From an uncultured Clostridia bacterium (GTDB lineage: Bacteria; Bacillota; Clostridia; UBA1381), in assembly GCA_934489015.1 (NCBI GenBank), contig CAKSSN010000004.1, positions 62,001-126,000 of the forward strand: a DNA stretch of 64,000 nucleotides, in the 5' to 3' direction. Shown here in pieces: positions 43,703 through 54,152 of this stretch. Below the pieces are notes generated by a model. It saw only the letters and a program-made list of their open reading frames with translations, was not told the DNA's origin and made no database searches. Made by a program: the position numbers and the translations under genes. Every line of letters begins with the position of its first letter. The stretch's first letter is position 1.

Positions 43703-45855
43703 TTTTTCCTCCGTTTTTTTCTGTTATCCGTAAATTTTGAAAGAAGCGTCCTCGACGCGTTCTCAGACAGTATAAAATCAATTGACCTGAGCGCCAAATC
43801 ACACCTTACAACCATAACCGAAACGCTGTCGCCGACTGCATACCTTTTATTGCTCCTCTCGCCGACAAGCGCCTGCGCCGCTTCATCGCAAACAAAATAA
43901 TCATCCGTCATATTTTCAAGACGTATCATGCCCTCAGCGCCGTTTTCAAGCTCAACAAACATACCGAAATTCGTAACGCCCGACACAACGCCGTCAAAAT
44001 CACAGCCGATAAATTGCGACATATACACCGCTTTAAGCAGATCGTCACAGTCACGCTCGCACAAATCCGCCGCCGTTTCCGTATCGCTCGAATGTTTCGC
44101 CGCCTTTACCGCAAATGCCTCGTCTACGGCGCCGCACCCGTCAAGCATATCTTTCAGCGCGCGGTGTACAACAAGGTCGGGATAACGCCTGATAGGCGAG
44201 GTGAAATGGCAATAATATTTTGCCGCCAGCCCGAAATGCCCCAGATTTTCTGCCCTGTACTCCGCTTTCATAAGGGAGCGCAGCATTGTTTTTGAAACAA
44301 TTCTTTCATAAGGCGTGTTTCTCACCTTATTCAAAATCTGCTCAAATGCCTTTGGCTTTACCGGATTATCCTCATCAAATTTTCCCTTAACCTCAAGGCC
44401 GAACGGTCTTAAAAACGCCTGAAAGTTTAAAACCTTTTCTACAGACGGCGGCTGATGAACGCGGTAAACAAACGGTATTTCGGCCCAGTATGCATACTCG
44501 GCAACCGTTTCATTTGCCGCAAGCATAAATTCTTCTATAAGCCTGTTTGACTCGCCGCGCTCAAGAGGGCGGATTTCCGTCGGCAGACCGTCAGAGCCCG
44601 TTATAATTTCGGTTTCCGGAAAATCAAAGTCAACCGCACCGCGCTCAAATCGCTTTTTTCTCAAAATTTTTGCAAGAGTGCGCATATTTTGCAAATCGTC
44701 ATATATATCGGGATACTGCGCCTTAAGCTCATCGTCATTTTTAAAAAGCCTGTTCATATCTTCATAGGTAAGGCGTCTTGACGAGCGTATAACGCTCTTT
44801 GAAATCTGATTTTCAACTATCTTTCCGCTTTTGTCTATCTCCATAAAAACGGAAAGCGTAAGCCTGTCAACATTCGGATTTAACGAGCATACGCCGTTTG
44901 ACAGCCGCTCCGGCAGCATAGGTATAACGCGGTCGGGTAAATAAACGCTGTTTCCGCGCAGATATGCTTCGCTGTCAAGCGCGCTGCCGGGCGTTACATA
45001 TTCGCTCACGTCGGCTATATGCACGCCGAGATAATAATTTCCGCCATCTAAAACATCAATGCTCACCGCATCGTCAAAGTCGCGCGCAAGAGCGCCGTCT
45101 ATCGTGAAAATCTTCTTTTCTCTCAAATCGATCCTATCTTTGGATATATTTATATTTTCGCTTATTTTATCGGCTTCTTCAAGCGTTTTTTTATCAAACT
45201 CAGTTTTAATTTTATTGTTTATTAAAATTCCCTCGATATAGCTTGAAATTTCATCTGCTCTGCCGAGAATTTTTAAAACTCTGCCGTATACTCGCCTGTC
45301 GGGTGATACATTAAGCTCGCCGACAGCAACGCGCATTCCGATATCCGCGCCCTCTGCGCACGCAAGTCTTATATAAATATCTCCCCAAAAACGCGGATCA
45401 TCCGCTCTGAAAATAAAATGCTTTCCCTTTTTCGTATAAATAACGCCGACAATTTTATTTTCCGCGCGCTTTAACACCCTTATAATGCTCGCTTCCGTGC
45501 GGCTTCCTCTGCCGCTTTTATGCTGCGCAAGAACGGTATCTCCGTTAAGAGCGCTGCCCATATCCGCACTGCTCACATAAATATCCTCGCCGTCATCACG
45601 GACGATAAAGCCGAATTTGCCGCTCGGATGGCAGCGCAGCACTCCGCTGTAGCGCTGTCCCTTAGCGTTTGCCGGGAAATACCTTCCCTTTTTGCCGCGA
45701 ATAATTTTGCCCTCGCCCTCAAGCTCGGATAAAATGCTCTCAAGCTCCGAAAAATCATTTTTCGGCACGTCAAGCATTACCGCAATTTCGTCAATCCTCA
45801 GCGGTATATAATTTTTTGACTGTAAATATGAAAGTACCTTTTCTTTTCTGTCCAT
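43699..45855 (-). CDS. rnr: Ribonuclease R
   Basis: 718 residues. N-terminal winged helix (about 1-65), cold-shock OB folds, RNB catalytic domain with GALARDFDDAVSIDV (the metal-binding Asp cluster, near residue 260), and a C-terminal S1 domain (GVVSGVTNFGMFVELENGAE) with a basic tail ending KKRRKK. It degrades structured RNA from the 3' end and takes part in trans-translation quality control. smpB is not in the window. GAGAGG ribosome site. Confidence 0.96.
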   Translation of the reverse strand: MDRKEKVLSYLQSKNYIPLRIDEIAVMLDVPKNDFSELESILSELEGEGKIIRGKKGRYFPANAKGQRYSGVLRCHPSGKFGFIVRDDGEDIYVSSADMGSALNGDTVLAQHKSGRGSRTEASIIRVLKRAENKIVGVIYTKKGKHFIFRADDPRFWGDIYIRLACAEGADIGMRVAVGELNVSPDRRVYGRVLKILGRADEISSYIEGILINNKIKTEFDKKTLEEADKISENINISKDRIDLREKKIFTIDGALARDFDDAVSIDVLDGGNYYLGVHIADVSEYVTPGSALDSEAYLRGNSVYLPDRVIPMLPERLSNGVCSLNPNVDRLTLSVFMEIDKSGKIVENQISKSVIRSSRRLTYEDMNRLFKNDDELKAQYPDIYDDLQNMRTLAKILRKKRFERGAVDFDFPETEIITGSDGLPTEIRPLERGESNRLIEEFMLAANETVAEYAYWAEIPFVYRVHQPPSVEKVLNFQAFLRPFGLEVKGKFDEDNPVKPKAFEQILNKVRNTPYERIVSKTMLRSLMKAEYRAENLGHFGLAAKYYCHFTSPIRRYPDLVVHRALKDMLDGCGAVDEAFAVKAAKHSSDTETAADLCERDCDDLLKAVYMSQFIGCDFDGVVSGVTNFGMFVELENGAEGMIRLENMTDDYFVCDEAAQALVGERSNKRYAVGDSVSVMVVRCDLALRSIDFILSENASRTLLSKFTDNRKKRRKK

Positions 45856-45885
45856 TAAAATTCCTCTCGGCGCGGTGCGCCCATT

Positions 45886-46410
45886 TTATGATAAATAAAG
45901 CCAAAACCCGAAAAATCCCATAACAAAGCTGAAAATAAGCAATTGAACAATCAGCATTACCATAACTCCTACGGTAAATTTCGGTTTAAGCGTTTTATGA
46001 TGATATACCTTCATTCCGATAAATCCGCCCAAAGCTCCGCCCCAGAAGCAGCGCGACAGTAGCTTTTTTTCGCTAATTCGGTCATATTTTCTGCTTCTTT
46101 TCGGCAAATTATCCTTTGGCGGCTGCTGCTTTGCCTTCTTCTTGTCAAGCCCGAAGAGCCTGAAAGCAGACACATTTATACATATAATATAAATAATCAC
46201 TATAGCGGCAAGTCCGCCGCTTACAAAATGCTCCTGAAGGATTTTGGATTTTGACGGAAGTATGGGTATATTTATGCTTTCGAGAAACGCACTTATTTTT
46301 GTGTACGCCGACGAAACTATCATATAAAGTCCCCAAAGCGCAGCAGAAAAAAGCTCGCCCAAAAACGCTCCGAACGCCTTAACCTCGTTTAAAAAATCTC
46401 CGCCGTTCAC
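45886..46410 (-). CDS. DUF1294 membrane protein with extra N-terminal region
   Basis: 174 residues from GTG at 46410, seven bases after GGGAGGG. The C-terminal part is DUF1294: DKKKA...RISEKKLLSRCFWGGALGGFIGMK and HHKTLKPKF, with two or three membrane helices. The first 65 residues, with one more hydrophobic segment, are not part of the usual family. Function unknown. Sits between mutS2 and rnr in the same direction. Confidence 0.8.
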   Translation of the reverse strand: MNGGDFLNEVKAFGAFLGELFSAALWGLYMIVSSAYTKISAFLESINIPILPSKSKILQEHFVSGGLAAIVIIYIICINVSAFRLFGLDKKKAKQQPPKDNLPKRSRKYDRISEKKLLSRCFWGGALGGFIGMKVYHHKTLKPKFTVGVMVMLIVQLLIFSFVMGFFGFWLYLS

Positions 46411-46446
46411 TGAAAATCCCTCCCTTTGAGCCTCTCCTTTGTAAGC

Positions 46447-48828
46447 CTACAGCTCCACAACGGTAACGCCGTTTTCTCCCTCGCCGTATCTGCCGTTGCG
46501 ATAGCTTTTAACTCGCTTGTTTCTTCTCAGATAATCCTGAATTTGCTTCCTTAGTATGCCGCTGCCCTTACCGTGAATAATTGTAACCGTTGAAACTCCC
46601 GCAAGGCAGCAATCGTCCAAAAATTTACTTACATTATCTAATGCCTCTTCCGAGTTCTGACCTCTTACGTCAAGCTCGGTAGACGCGCTTTTTGTTTTCG
46701 ATTCAAAGGAACGCACGCTTCTCATGTATTTATCGGCAAGCTCCTTTGACTCATTCTTCTCCGCTTTTCGCAAGTTCGTGATATGAACGTCCATTTTAAT
46801 TATTCCTGCCTGAACTCTTACAACTCCGTTTTTGTCAGGCTCCTTTAAAACGGTAGCCTCCTGGTTCATATCAACTATTTTAACGGTTGTTCCCGGTTTT
46901 AAATCCTTCGGCGGATCGACAAATGTGCGCTTCGGCTTTGAAGCGTTTTTCATTTTTTTGTCGATTGAGTCCTCTTTCTTTTTAAGGTCACACTTAAGAC
47001 CCTGAATTTTTTCATCCTTATCCGCACGGCCGTTTTTCTTCATTTTTTCAAGCTCGCGGATTATTCTGTTCGCCTCGTCCCTCGCGTCCATCACAATTAT
47101 TTTTGCCTCACGCGCGGCGTTATCGAGAATTTTACTCTTGCTTTCCTTGAATTTTTTGCGTTCGTCTTCAAGCTCGCGGCGCATTTTCGCAAGCTCCGCT
47201 TTAAGCTCCTCAGCCGTTTCGCTTTCACGTCTGGCCTTTTCTCTGCTTATTTCAAGGTCTGTTATAACATCCTCAAAATGCACGCTCTCATCGGTTAAAA
47301 GCTCATTTGCCCTGTCTATTACGCGGCTGTCAAGACCAAGCCGCTTTGAAATCGCAAACGCATTTGATTTTCCCGGAACGCCTATAAGCAGGCGGTAAGT
47401 CGGCTTAAGCGACTCAACATCAAACTCGCATGAAGCATTTTCAACGCCCTTTGTTGACAGCGCAAAAAGCTTAAGCTCGCTGTAATGAGTTGTTGCTATA
47501 GTTTTTACATTTCTTTTTCTTAAAAACTCAAGAACGGCTATTGCAAGAGCCGCACCCTCCGTCGGGTCTGTTCCGGCTCCGAGCTCATCGAAAAGCGCAA
47601 GAGAGCCCGGCGTGCAGCTTTCAAGTATCGAAACGATATTAACCATATGCGACGAAAAAGTCGACAAACTCTGCTCAATTGACTGCTCATCCCCTATATC
47701 CGCAAATACATTTTCAAAAACAGCCATGCTGCTGCCCTCGCTTGCCGGGATATGAAGCCCTGCGGCAGTCATAAGCGCAAACAAGCCGACAGTTTTAAGC
47801 GTTACCGTTTTACCGCCGGTATTCGGGCCTGTCACAACAAGCGTATCGAATTTTTCTCCGAGATAAATATCGTTTGCAACAACCTTTTCCTTATCTATAA
47901 ACGGGTGGCGCGCACGCTTTAGCTCCACAATTCCGTCAGAATTAAGATGCGGCTCATTTCCGTCCAAATCAAGCGAAAACGCTGCCTTGCAAAACCAAAA
48001 GTCAAGGTCGCAGACAATGCGGTAGTTTACAAAAAGCGTATGTCCGCACTGCCCGACAAGCTCCGACAGCTCAAAGAGTATGCGCTCTATTTCGCGCTCC
48101 TCTTTACCCTTTAAATCGCGAATTTCATTATTTGACTGAACAACGCTCATAGGCTCTATAAAAAGAGTTGCGCCGCTCGCTGACGTGTCGTGAACAATTC
48201 CGGCAACCTCCTGCCTGTATTCGCTTCTTACGGGAATAACAAACCTATCGTTTCTTACGCTTACAAGAGCGTCCTGGAGATATTTTTTATAGTGCGTGCT
48301 TTTTATCATGGAATTAAGGCTTTCGCGGATTTTCGCATTAAGCGATTTTATCCGTCTGCGTATAGCCGCAAGCTCTGCGGACGCATCGTCCGCTATTTCC
48401 TCCTCCGACAAAATGCACGAGTTTATTTTGTCCTCTGTCTGCTTTGATGTAATTATTCTGTCCGCTGCGTCCTTTAAAACGCTTCCCGAATTAAAATCCG
48501 CAAGATACGATTTCATTCGGCGCGATATATACAAAAGCCTTGATATTTTAAGAAGCTCGCCGCAGCTTAGGCAGCCGCCCATTTCAACTCTCTTAACGCT
48601 TGCGGACGGATCCTCCGCCGCAAGATTAACCGGCGGCGCGCCGAATTTCAGGCTGCACGAAACAGCCTCGCTCGTTTGAGCAAGCCGCCTCGAAACTTCT
48701 TCTATATCCGCCGACGGCTCAAGCGAAAGTATTGTTTTCTTTACGCTCTCGCTTTCGGTGTATGAAGCAAGCCTTTCAAGGAGCTTGTCAAACTCAAGCA
48801 CCCTATATGTTTTATTTTGAAATTTCAT
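46447..48828 (-). CDS. mutS2: MutS2 endonuclease / ribosome-rescue ATPase
   Basis: 793 residues, standard length. Core and clamp domains, ATPase with GPNTGGKTVTLKTVG (Walker A) and LFDELGAGTDPTEGAALA (Walker B), coiled-coil (about 500-620), KOW-like and C-terminal Smr domain with LDVRGQNSEEAL and IIHGKGSGILRK. MutS2 suppresses recombination in some species and splits collided ribosomes in Bacillus. The Smr domain holds the LDxR and HGxG motifs of nucleases. Confidence 0.96.
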   Translation of the reverse strand: MKFQNKTYRVLEFDKLLERLASYTESESVKKTILSLEPSADIEEVSRRLAQTSEAVSCSLKFGAPPVNLAAEDPSASVKRVEMGGCLSCGELLKISRLLYISRRMKSYLADFNSGSVLKDAADRIITSKQTEDKINSCILSEEEIADDASAELAAIRRRIKSLNAKIRESLNSMIKSTHYKKYLQDALVSVRNDRFVIPVRSEYRQEVAGIVHDTSASGATLFIEPMSVVQSNNEIRDLKGKEEREIERILFELSELVGQCGHTLFVNYRIVCDLDFWFCKAAFSLDLDGNEPHLNSDGIVELKRARHPFIDKEKVVANDIYLGEKFDTLVVTGPNTGGKTVTLKTVGLFALMTAAGLHIPASEGSSMAVFENVFADIGDEQSIEQSLSTFSSHMVNIVSILESCTPGSLALFDELGAGTDPTEGAALAIAVLEFLRKRNVKTIATTHYSELKLFALSTKGVENASCEFDVESLKPTYRLLIGVPGKSNAFAISKRLGLDSRVIDRANELLTDESVHFEDVITDLEISREKARRESETAEELKAELAKMRRELEDERKKFKESKSKILDNAAREAKIIVMDARDEANRIIRELEKMKKNGRADKDEKIQGLKCDLKKKEDSIDKKMKNASKPKRTFVDPPKDLKPGTTVKIVDMNQEATVLKEPDKNGVVRVQAGIIKMDVHITNLRKAEKNESKELADKYMRSVRSFESKTKSASTELDVRGQNSEEALDNVSKFLDDCCLAGVSTVTIIHGKGSGILRKQIQDYLRRNKRVKSYRNGRYGEGENGVTVVEL

Positions 48829-48861
48829 TTATTCTTCTCCGTTTTATCCGGCAGCGAATAA

Positions 48862-49464
48862 TCAATAATCGCTGTCCTCAGGAGCGCGCATCATCTCAAT
48901 CATATCCCAGACCGTATATTTACCCTCATCATTCGTGTTGGTAAACGGCACAAGAATATCGTCCTCCGTAAGAGATAATACCTCCCATATTCTTTCCATT
49001 TTTTCTTCTATTTCTCTTTTTCTGAGCTTATCGGTTTTTGTTGCGACAACAATAACCCTGTCATGATAATGCCTGATCCAGTTGCACATTAAAATATCGT
49101 CCTTTGTAGGATCATGGCGTGAATCGACAAGCAAAATAGTCTGCACAAGCTCATCTCTGTTTGCAAGATAATCCTCCATCATCTTGCCCCACTTTTCAAC
49201 ATCGCTCTTTGGCCTTTTTGCATAGCCGTAGCCCGGCAGGTCAACAAGGTGAACGGTATCGTCAACATTGTAAAAATTAATCGTTATTGTTTTTCCGGGA
49301 GTTCCGCTCACGCGCGCGAAGGACTTTCTGTTTAAAAGCTTGTTTATGAGCGATGATTTACCCACATTTGATCTGCCGGCAAATGCAAACTCCGGTATTT
49401 TTTCCTTAGGATACTGATCCCTTCTCACCGCCGAAACGGTGAGCTTAACATTATTTGTATTCAT
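48862..49464 (-). CDS. ysxC: Ribosome biogenesis GTPase YsxC/EngB
   Basis: 200 residues. GTPase motifs G1 GRSNVGKSSLIN, G3 DLPGYGYAKR, G4 TKTDK. It is needed for late assembly of the 50S subunit. 22 bases after the lon stop, the common lon-ysxC order of Firmicutes. Confidence 0.96.
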   Translation of the reverse strand: MNTNNVKLTVSAVRRDQYPKEKIPEFAFAGRSNVGKSSLINKLLNRKSFARVSGTPGKTITINFYNVDDTVHLVDLPGYGYAKRPKSDVEKWGKMMEDYLANRDELVQTILLVDSRHDPTKDDILMCNWIRHYHDRVIVVATKTDKLRKREIEEKMERIWEVLSLTEDDILVPFTNTNDEGKYTVWDMIEMMRAPEDSDY

Positions 49465-49486
49465 ATAAATTCCCTTTCCGATTAGC

Positions 49487-51811
49487 TTAGCAAACAGCGT
49501 GCTTAATAACCTCTTCCATTGTTTTTACCGGTATAAAAGTCATCTCATCCTTTATTGTTTCCGGAATTTCTTCAAGATCCTTTATGTTATCATACGGAAT
49601 AATAACCGTATTTATACCGGCGCGGTGCGCGGCAAGGCTCTTTTCCTTTAATCCGCCTATTGCAAGCACTCTGCCGCGAAGCGTGATTTCGCCCGTCATT
49701 GCAACGCTGCACTTTACCTTTTTGCCTGTCAGCGCCGAAAAAACAGCCAGCGCCATAGTAATTCCGGCAGACGGTCCGTCTTTCGGGACTGCTCCCTCCG
49801 GCACGTGTATATGTATATCCTTTGTTTTGTAAAATGGAGCAATGCCGTATTTTTTGCTCACCGAACGGATATAGCTTACAGCCGTCATTGCCGACTCCTT
49901 CATGACATCGCCGAGCTTTCCCGTAAGCTCCAGTTTCCCGCTGCCGGGCATAACGTTTACCTCAACCGACAATGTATCTCCGCCGACAGCCGTCCACGCA
50001 AGCCCTCTTACAATTCCGACTTCATCGCGGCTGTTTTTCGCGTCAAACGAATAAATTCGTTTTCCGAGAAGCTCTGTAGCGGTTGACTTTGATATTCTCA
50101 GCGAGGTTTTATTTTCCTCAATATACATTTTAGCCGCACCCGACAAAAGCTTTATAAGTATTCTTTCAAGTCCGCGAACGCCCGACTCACGCGTATAATA
50201 CTCTATAATCTCACGAATTGCCGCGTCACTTATTGTAACCTTTTTTCCGCTCATGCCCGTCTTTTCAAGCGCTTTGGGGAAAAGATGTTTTTTTGCTATC
50301 ATAAGCTTCTCTTCATCCGTATACCCCGAAAGCTCAATAACGTCCATTCTGTCGAGAAGCGGACGCGATATTGTGCTGAGCGTATTCGCCGTTGTTATAA
50401 ACATTATATCCGACAAATCAAACGGAAGCTCTATATAATGGTCGCAAAACGCATTATTCTGCTCCGAATCGAGAACCTCAAGAAGCGCCGCTGACGGATC
50501 GCCGCGATAATCCGAGCCGATTTTATCTATTTCGTCTAATAGTATAAGCGCATTTGAAGAGCCTGCCTGCATTACAGCTTTAATAATCCTGCCGCACATA
50601 GCGCCTATATATGTTTTTCTGTGACCTCTTATATCTGCCTCGTCATGAACTCCGCCGAGAGAAACTCTTGCGTAGCTTCTGCCCAAAGCTTTGGCGATAG
50701 ATTTTACAATTGAGGTTTTTCCGACTCCGGGAGGGCCTACAAGGCATAAAATATTGCTGCCTCTTGCGTTAAAATTACGCACCGCAAGATTAAGCAAAAT
50801 GCTTTCCTTAACCTTATCCATAGCATAATGGTCCTCATTTAAAACAGCGGCCGCATTTTTTATATCGAGGTTTTCCTCTGTTTTAACGTCCCACGGAAGC
50901 GCAAGCACCGTATCGAGATATGTTCTTATAACGCTGCCCTCAGGGTTTCCGTAGCCCATCCTGCCCAAACGGTCAACCTCTTTTTTAAGCTTGTCCGTAC
51001 CGGCGGAGTCTATGCCGAGCGCATCTATTTTTTTGACATACTCCTGCATTTCCTCCGTTTTTCCGCTGCCGCCGCCAAGCTCCTTTTCAATAACCTTTAT
51101 CTGCTCATGAAGATAGTATTCACGCTGATTTTTGTCAATGCTCTTTTTTACCTCTTTTTCTATCTTTTTTTGAAGAGATATTATTTCCGTTTCGCTTTTG
51201 AGAGAAACGATAAGATTTTTCATTCTGACCGAAACGTCCGTATCGCGAAGAACCTGCTGCTTTACTTCAAGCGGAAGATTAACCGAAATATGCGCAATCG
51301 TGTCCGCAAGCAGCGCGCCGTTATTTATAAGAAGTATTCTCGTGTAGTCTTCTGATGTTAAGCGGTTATTTTCCGCAAAGTAGCATTTGTAAGCTTCTTT
51401 CAGCTCGCGCACAAGCGCCGGGTATTCCTTTTCGTCCTCGCGCTTTATATAGTCGTCCTCCGTCATAATCTCGCCCGTCAGGCAGCCGTCCGTCATTTCA
51501 TAGCCCTGAACTGTTCCGCGCGACAAACCCTCCGCAACAACTCTTATAAGACCGCCCGGAAGCGACATAGTCTGCGTAATCCGACAGACAACGCCCTCCT
51601 CCATGCACGAAAACTCCGCCATAGCTCCCTCCGGCCTTTCCGAAAGCTCCGGCGCCAAAAATATTATCTTATCGCCCTTTGAAGCCTTTTCAACCGCCGC
51701 AATTGTAAGCTTTCTTCCGGCGTCAAAGGTTATATTAAGACGCGGAAACGCAACCATGCCGCGCAAAACCGCAACCGGCATATTCAGCGTCTGTAACTGT
51801 ATATTTTCCAT
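49487..51811 (-). CDS. lon: ATP-dependent protease Lon
   Basis: 774 residues from the ATG at 51811, preceded by AAGGGA; a start at 51868 would extend into the preceding intergenic region without improving the family match. N-terminal LON domain (NMPVAVLRGMVAFPRLNITF), AAA+ domain with GPPGVGKTS (about 355), and the Ser-Lys protease domain with PKDGPSAGITMA (Ser near 673) and GGLKEKSLAAHRAG. Degrades misfolded and regulatory proteins in the cytosol. No heat-shock (CIRCE) element is visible upstream. Confidence 0.97.
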   Translation of the reverse strand: MENIQLQTLNMPVAVLRGMVAFPRLNITFDAGRKLTIAAVEKASKGDKIIFLAPELSERPEGAMAEFSCMEEGVVCRITQTMSLPGGLIRVVAEGLSRGTVQGYEMTDGCLTGEIMTEDDYIKREDEKEYPALVRELKEAYKCYFAENNRLTSEDYTRILLINNGALLADTIAHISVNLPLEVKQQVLRDTDVSVRMKNLIVSLKSETEIISLQKKIEKEVKKSIDKNQREYYLHEQIKVIEKELGGGSGKTEEMQEYVKKIDALGIDSAGTDKLKKEVDRLGRMGYGNPEGSVIRTYLDTVLALPWDVKTEENLDIKNAAAVLNEDHYAMDKVKESILLNLAVRNFNARGSNILCLVGPPGVGKTSIVKSIAKALGRSYARVSLGGVHDEADIRGHRKTYIGAMCGRIIKAVMQAGSSNALILLDEIDKIGSDYRGDPSAALLEVLDSEQNNAFCDHYIELPFDLSDIMFITTANTLSTISRPLLDRMDVIELSGYTDEEKLMIAKKHLFPKALEKTGMSGKKVTISDAAIREIIEYYTRESGVRGLERILIKLLSGAAKMYIEENKTSLRISKSTATELLGKRIYSFDAKNSRDEVGIVRGLAWTAVGGDTLSVEVNVMPGSGKLELTGKLGDVMKESAMTAVSYIRSVSKKYGIAPFYKTKDIHIHVPEGAVPKDGPSAGITMALAVFSALTGKKVKCSVAMTGEITLRGRVLAIGGLKEKSLAAHRAGINTVIIPYDNIKDLEEIPETIKDEMTFIPVKTMEEVIKHAVC

Positions 51812-51857
51812 TGAAATTCCCTTTCCAAATTTTCTTTGCAGCCGTTTGCCGCAAATT

Positions 51858-53132
51858 TTATTTTTCACTCTGTGATTTCACACTGTCCCAGTATTTTTTT
51901 GCGGCAGACTCATTTTTATTTTCTCCGGCAACATAAAATTTTGCATCCTTTATATTGTCGGGGAGATACTGCTGCTTTATGTAATGATTTGTATAGCTGT
52001 GCGGATATTTGTATTCTATTCCGTGACCGAGCTTTTTTGCACCCGCATAATGCGAATCCTTCAGATGAGCCGGGACCTCTCCGGTATCGGTATCCGAAAG
52101 CGACTGCATAGCCGAGTCAATCGCATTTATGGCCGAATTTGACTTAGGCGATGTTGCAATTAATATAACCGCCTCCGCAAGCGGTATTCTCGCCTCAGGC
52201 ATACCGAGCATAAGAGCGCTGTCGGCAGCCGCCTTTGCGGTTACAAGCGCCTGCGGATATGCAAGCCCTACATCCTCCGCCGCACAAACAAGCATTCTCC
52301 TAATTGCACTTTGCATATCTCCGCCGTCAAGCAGTCTTGCAAGATAATAAACCGCTGCGTCCGGGTCGGAGCCGCGCATTGATTTTTGAAACGCGCTTAA
52401 AATATCATAATGACTGTCACCGTCACGGTCAAAGCGCATTGACTTTTTCTGTGTTGCCTGCATAGCCGTATCAAGCGTTATTTTAATATTTCCGTTTAAG
52501 TCCGGCAGCGCCGCAAGCGCCGATATTTCAAGGCTGTTGAGAGCCTTTCTTATATCGCCTCCGGCGGACTGCGCCATATGCGCTATAACGCCGTCCTCTA
52601 TTTCAAGCTCCTTATAATCGCTCTGCCTTAAATAGTCCACCGCACGCAAAAGAGCCTTTTCTATATCCGCCGCTTCAAGCGGCTTAAACTCAAAAACAAC
52701 GCTTCTTGAAAGCACGGCGTTATAAATATAAAAATACGGATTTTCCGTTGTGCTTGCAATCAGGGTTATCTTCCCGTTTTCCATAAACTCCAGAAGTGAT
52801 TGCTGCTGCTTTTTATTAAAGTGCTGTATTTCATCGAGATACAGCAAAACGCCGTTCATTGTCATGAAGCTGTCAAGCGACTTTACAATATCCTTAATAT
52901 CCGAAACGGACGCGGTTGTTGCGTTAAGGCGGTGAATTTGCTTTCCCGTTCTCGCCGCAATAATATTTGCAACAGTCGTTTTACCGACGCCCGACGGGCC
53001 GTAAAAAATCATATTCGGTATATTATTTTTCTCTATTATATTGCGGAGAATTTTCCCTTCCCCTATCAAATGCTCCTGACCGAACACCTCATCAAGATTT
53101 TTCGGACGTATTCTGTCTGCAAGAGGATTCAT
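51858..53132 (-). CDS. rarA: Replication-associated recombination protein A (MgsA/RarA)
   Basis: 424 residues. AAA+ ATPase with GPSGVGKTT (about 45), sensor SATTENPYFYIY, and the C-terminal tetramerisation domain (KSMRGSDPDAAVYYLARLL, EDVGLAYPQAL, HLKDSHYAGAKKLGHG). It acts at stalled replication forks. 46 bases upstream of lon in the same direction. AAGGGA ribosome site. Confidence 0.96.
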   Translation of the reverse strand: MNPLADRIRPKNLDEVFGQEHLIGEGKILRNIIEKNNIPNMIFYGPSGVGKTTVANIIAARTGKQIHRLNATTASVSDIKDIVKSLDSFMTMNGVLLYLDEIQHFNKKQQQSLLEFMENGKITLIASTTENPYFYIYNAVLSRSVVFEFKPLEAADIEKALLRAVDYLRQSDYKELEIEDGVIAHMAQSAGGDIRKALNSLEISALAALPDLNGNIKITLDTAMQATQKKSMRFDRDGDSHYDILSAFQKSMRGSDPDAAVYYLARLLDGGDMQSAIRRMLVCAAEDVGLAYPQALVTAKAAADSALMLGMPEARIPLAEAVILIATSPKSNSAINAIDSAMQSLSDTDTGEVPAHLKDSHYAGAKKLGHGIEYKYPHSYTNHYIKQQYLPDNIKDAKFYVAGENKNESAAKKYWDSVKSQSEK

Positions 53133-53184
53133 ATATTCCCTTTACTCCCTTCACAAATAAAGCATTACGAATTGACTGCCCGCT

Positions 53185-53994
53185 TTACTCCGCTCCGAGC
53201 TTTTCGCAAAGCTCCCGCACCTGAGCTTCGGAAACGGTTGTCATAAAGCTCCTTGTACAGTCCTTAATTTTTGAAACAAGCTCCTTTGCACGTTCGTTTT
53301 CTCCGAGCTCCATATGCGCAAGCGCGCCGTGATAAAACGCTTCAACAAACTGCGGATGCTCCTCGCAAAGCTTATCCGAAAGCTCTGCCGCACGCTTATA
53401 GTCGCCGCTTCTGAGAAAACATACAACAAGATTATCCACATTATCGCGGTTATCGCTGTCATAGTCATACGCCTTTTGACAAAAATCCATAACCTCATCG
53501 TTCGGCAAATCCATAAGCAACATTATATATCCCAAAAGACAGTATGTGTTTGAAGTAACATATCCGTCCTCGTAAAAAAGCTCCTTAGCCTCTTCATACG
53601 CCTCGTCAAGCTTGTCTGTTTTGCTGTTAATCATACATCTTGTCTGCTTTGCCGCGCGCTTTAAATCCTGAGTTATGCGCATTGAAAGAATATTGTTTAT
53701 TATCGCAAGCGCAGGCTCCGGCTTGCCTATGCGCAAAAGCGCCTGTGCATACGCTATGTCAACGGTATACTTTCTCGTTTTTGAATGATACGCCTTCTCG
53801 TAAAGCTTCATTGCCTTATCATAATTTTTCTTTGAAAATTCGGCATTTGCTCTGCCGAGATTAAAGCTTGAGCCGTAAAAATACCAAATCGCCGCAGCTG
53901 TTAAAACGGTCGCCGCAATCCCTACCGCAAGGCTGAGCTTGTAAAGAAACACAAGCGCTCCGGCAACAACTACAAATATTAATAATGTACTCAT
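53185..53994 (-). CDS. Membrane-anchored TPR protein
   Basis: 269 residues. Two close hydrophobic helices at the N-terminus (about 1-45), then several tetratricopeptide repeats: ANAEFSKKNYDKAMKLYEKA, IAYAQALLRIGKPEPALAII and LVVCFLRSGDYKRAAELSDK. Probably a scaffold on the inner face of the membrane; no enzyme motif. Begins the rarA-lon run or is in its own unit. Confidence 0.75.
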   Translation of the reverse strand: MSTLLIFVVVAGALVFLYKLSLAVGIAATVLTAAAIWYFYGSSFNLGRANAEFSKKNYDKAMKLYEKAYHSKTRKYTVDIAYAQALLRIGKPEPALAIINNILSMRITQDLKRAAKQTRCMINSKTDKLDEAYEEAKELFYEDGYVTSNTYCLLGYIMLLMDLPNDEVMDFCQKAYDYDSDNRDNVDNLVVCFLRSGDYKRAAELSDKLCEEHPQFVEAFYHGALAHMELGENERAKELVSKIKDCTRSFMTTVSEAQVRELCEKLGAE

Positions 53995-54058
53995 AATAAT
54001 CTCCCTCCCGCCGCCGGCAAAAAGCGTCCGCAGCCAACAAATTTTGCAATATACAAAT

Positions 54059-54147
54059 AAAGGAGCTGTTACAAGGCAGAATTTTATACAGGCGCTTTAT
54101 TTTCAAAGCGCCCCTTATATTTTTCCGCCGCCCGCAACAGTTCCTTT
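54059..54147 (-). terminator. Branched terminator of the asn operon
   Basis: Outer 12-bp arms with one G-T pair (54059-54070 with 54136-54147) enclosing an inner perfect hairpin GGCGCTTT/AAAGCGCC (54091-54098 with 54105-54112). TTTATTT follows on the minus strand, and the outer arm starts six bases after the asnS stop. Confidence 0.65.
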
Positions 54148-54152
54148 TAACA

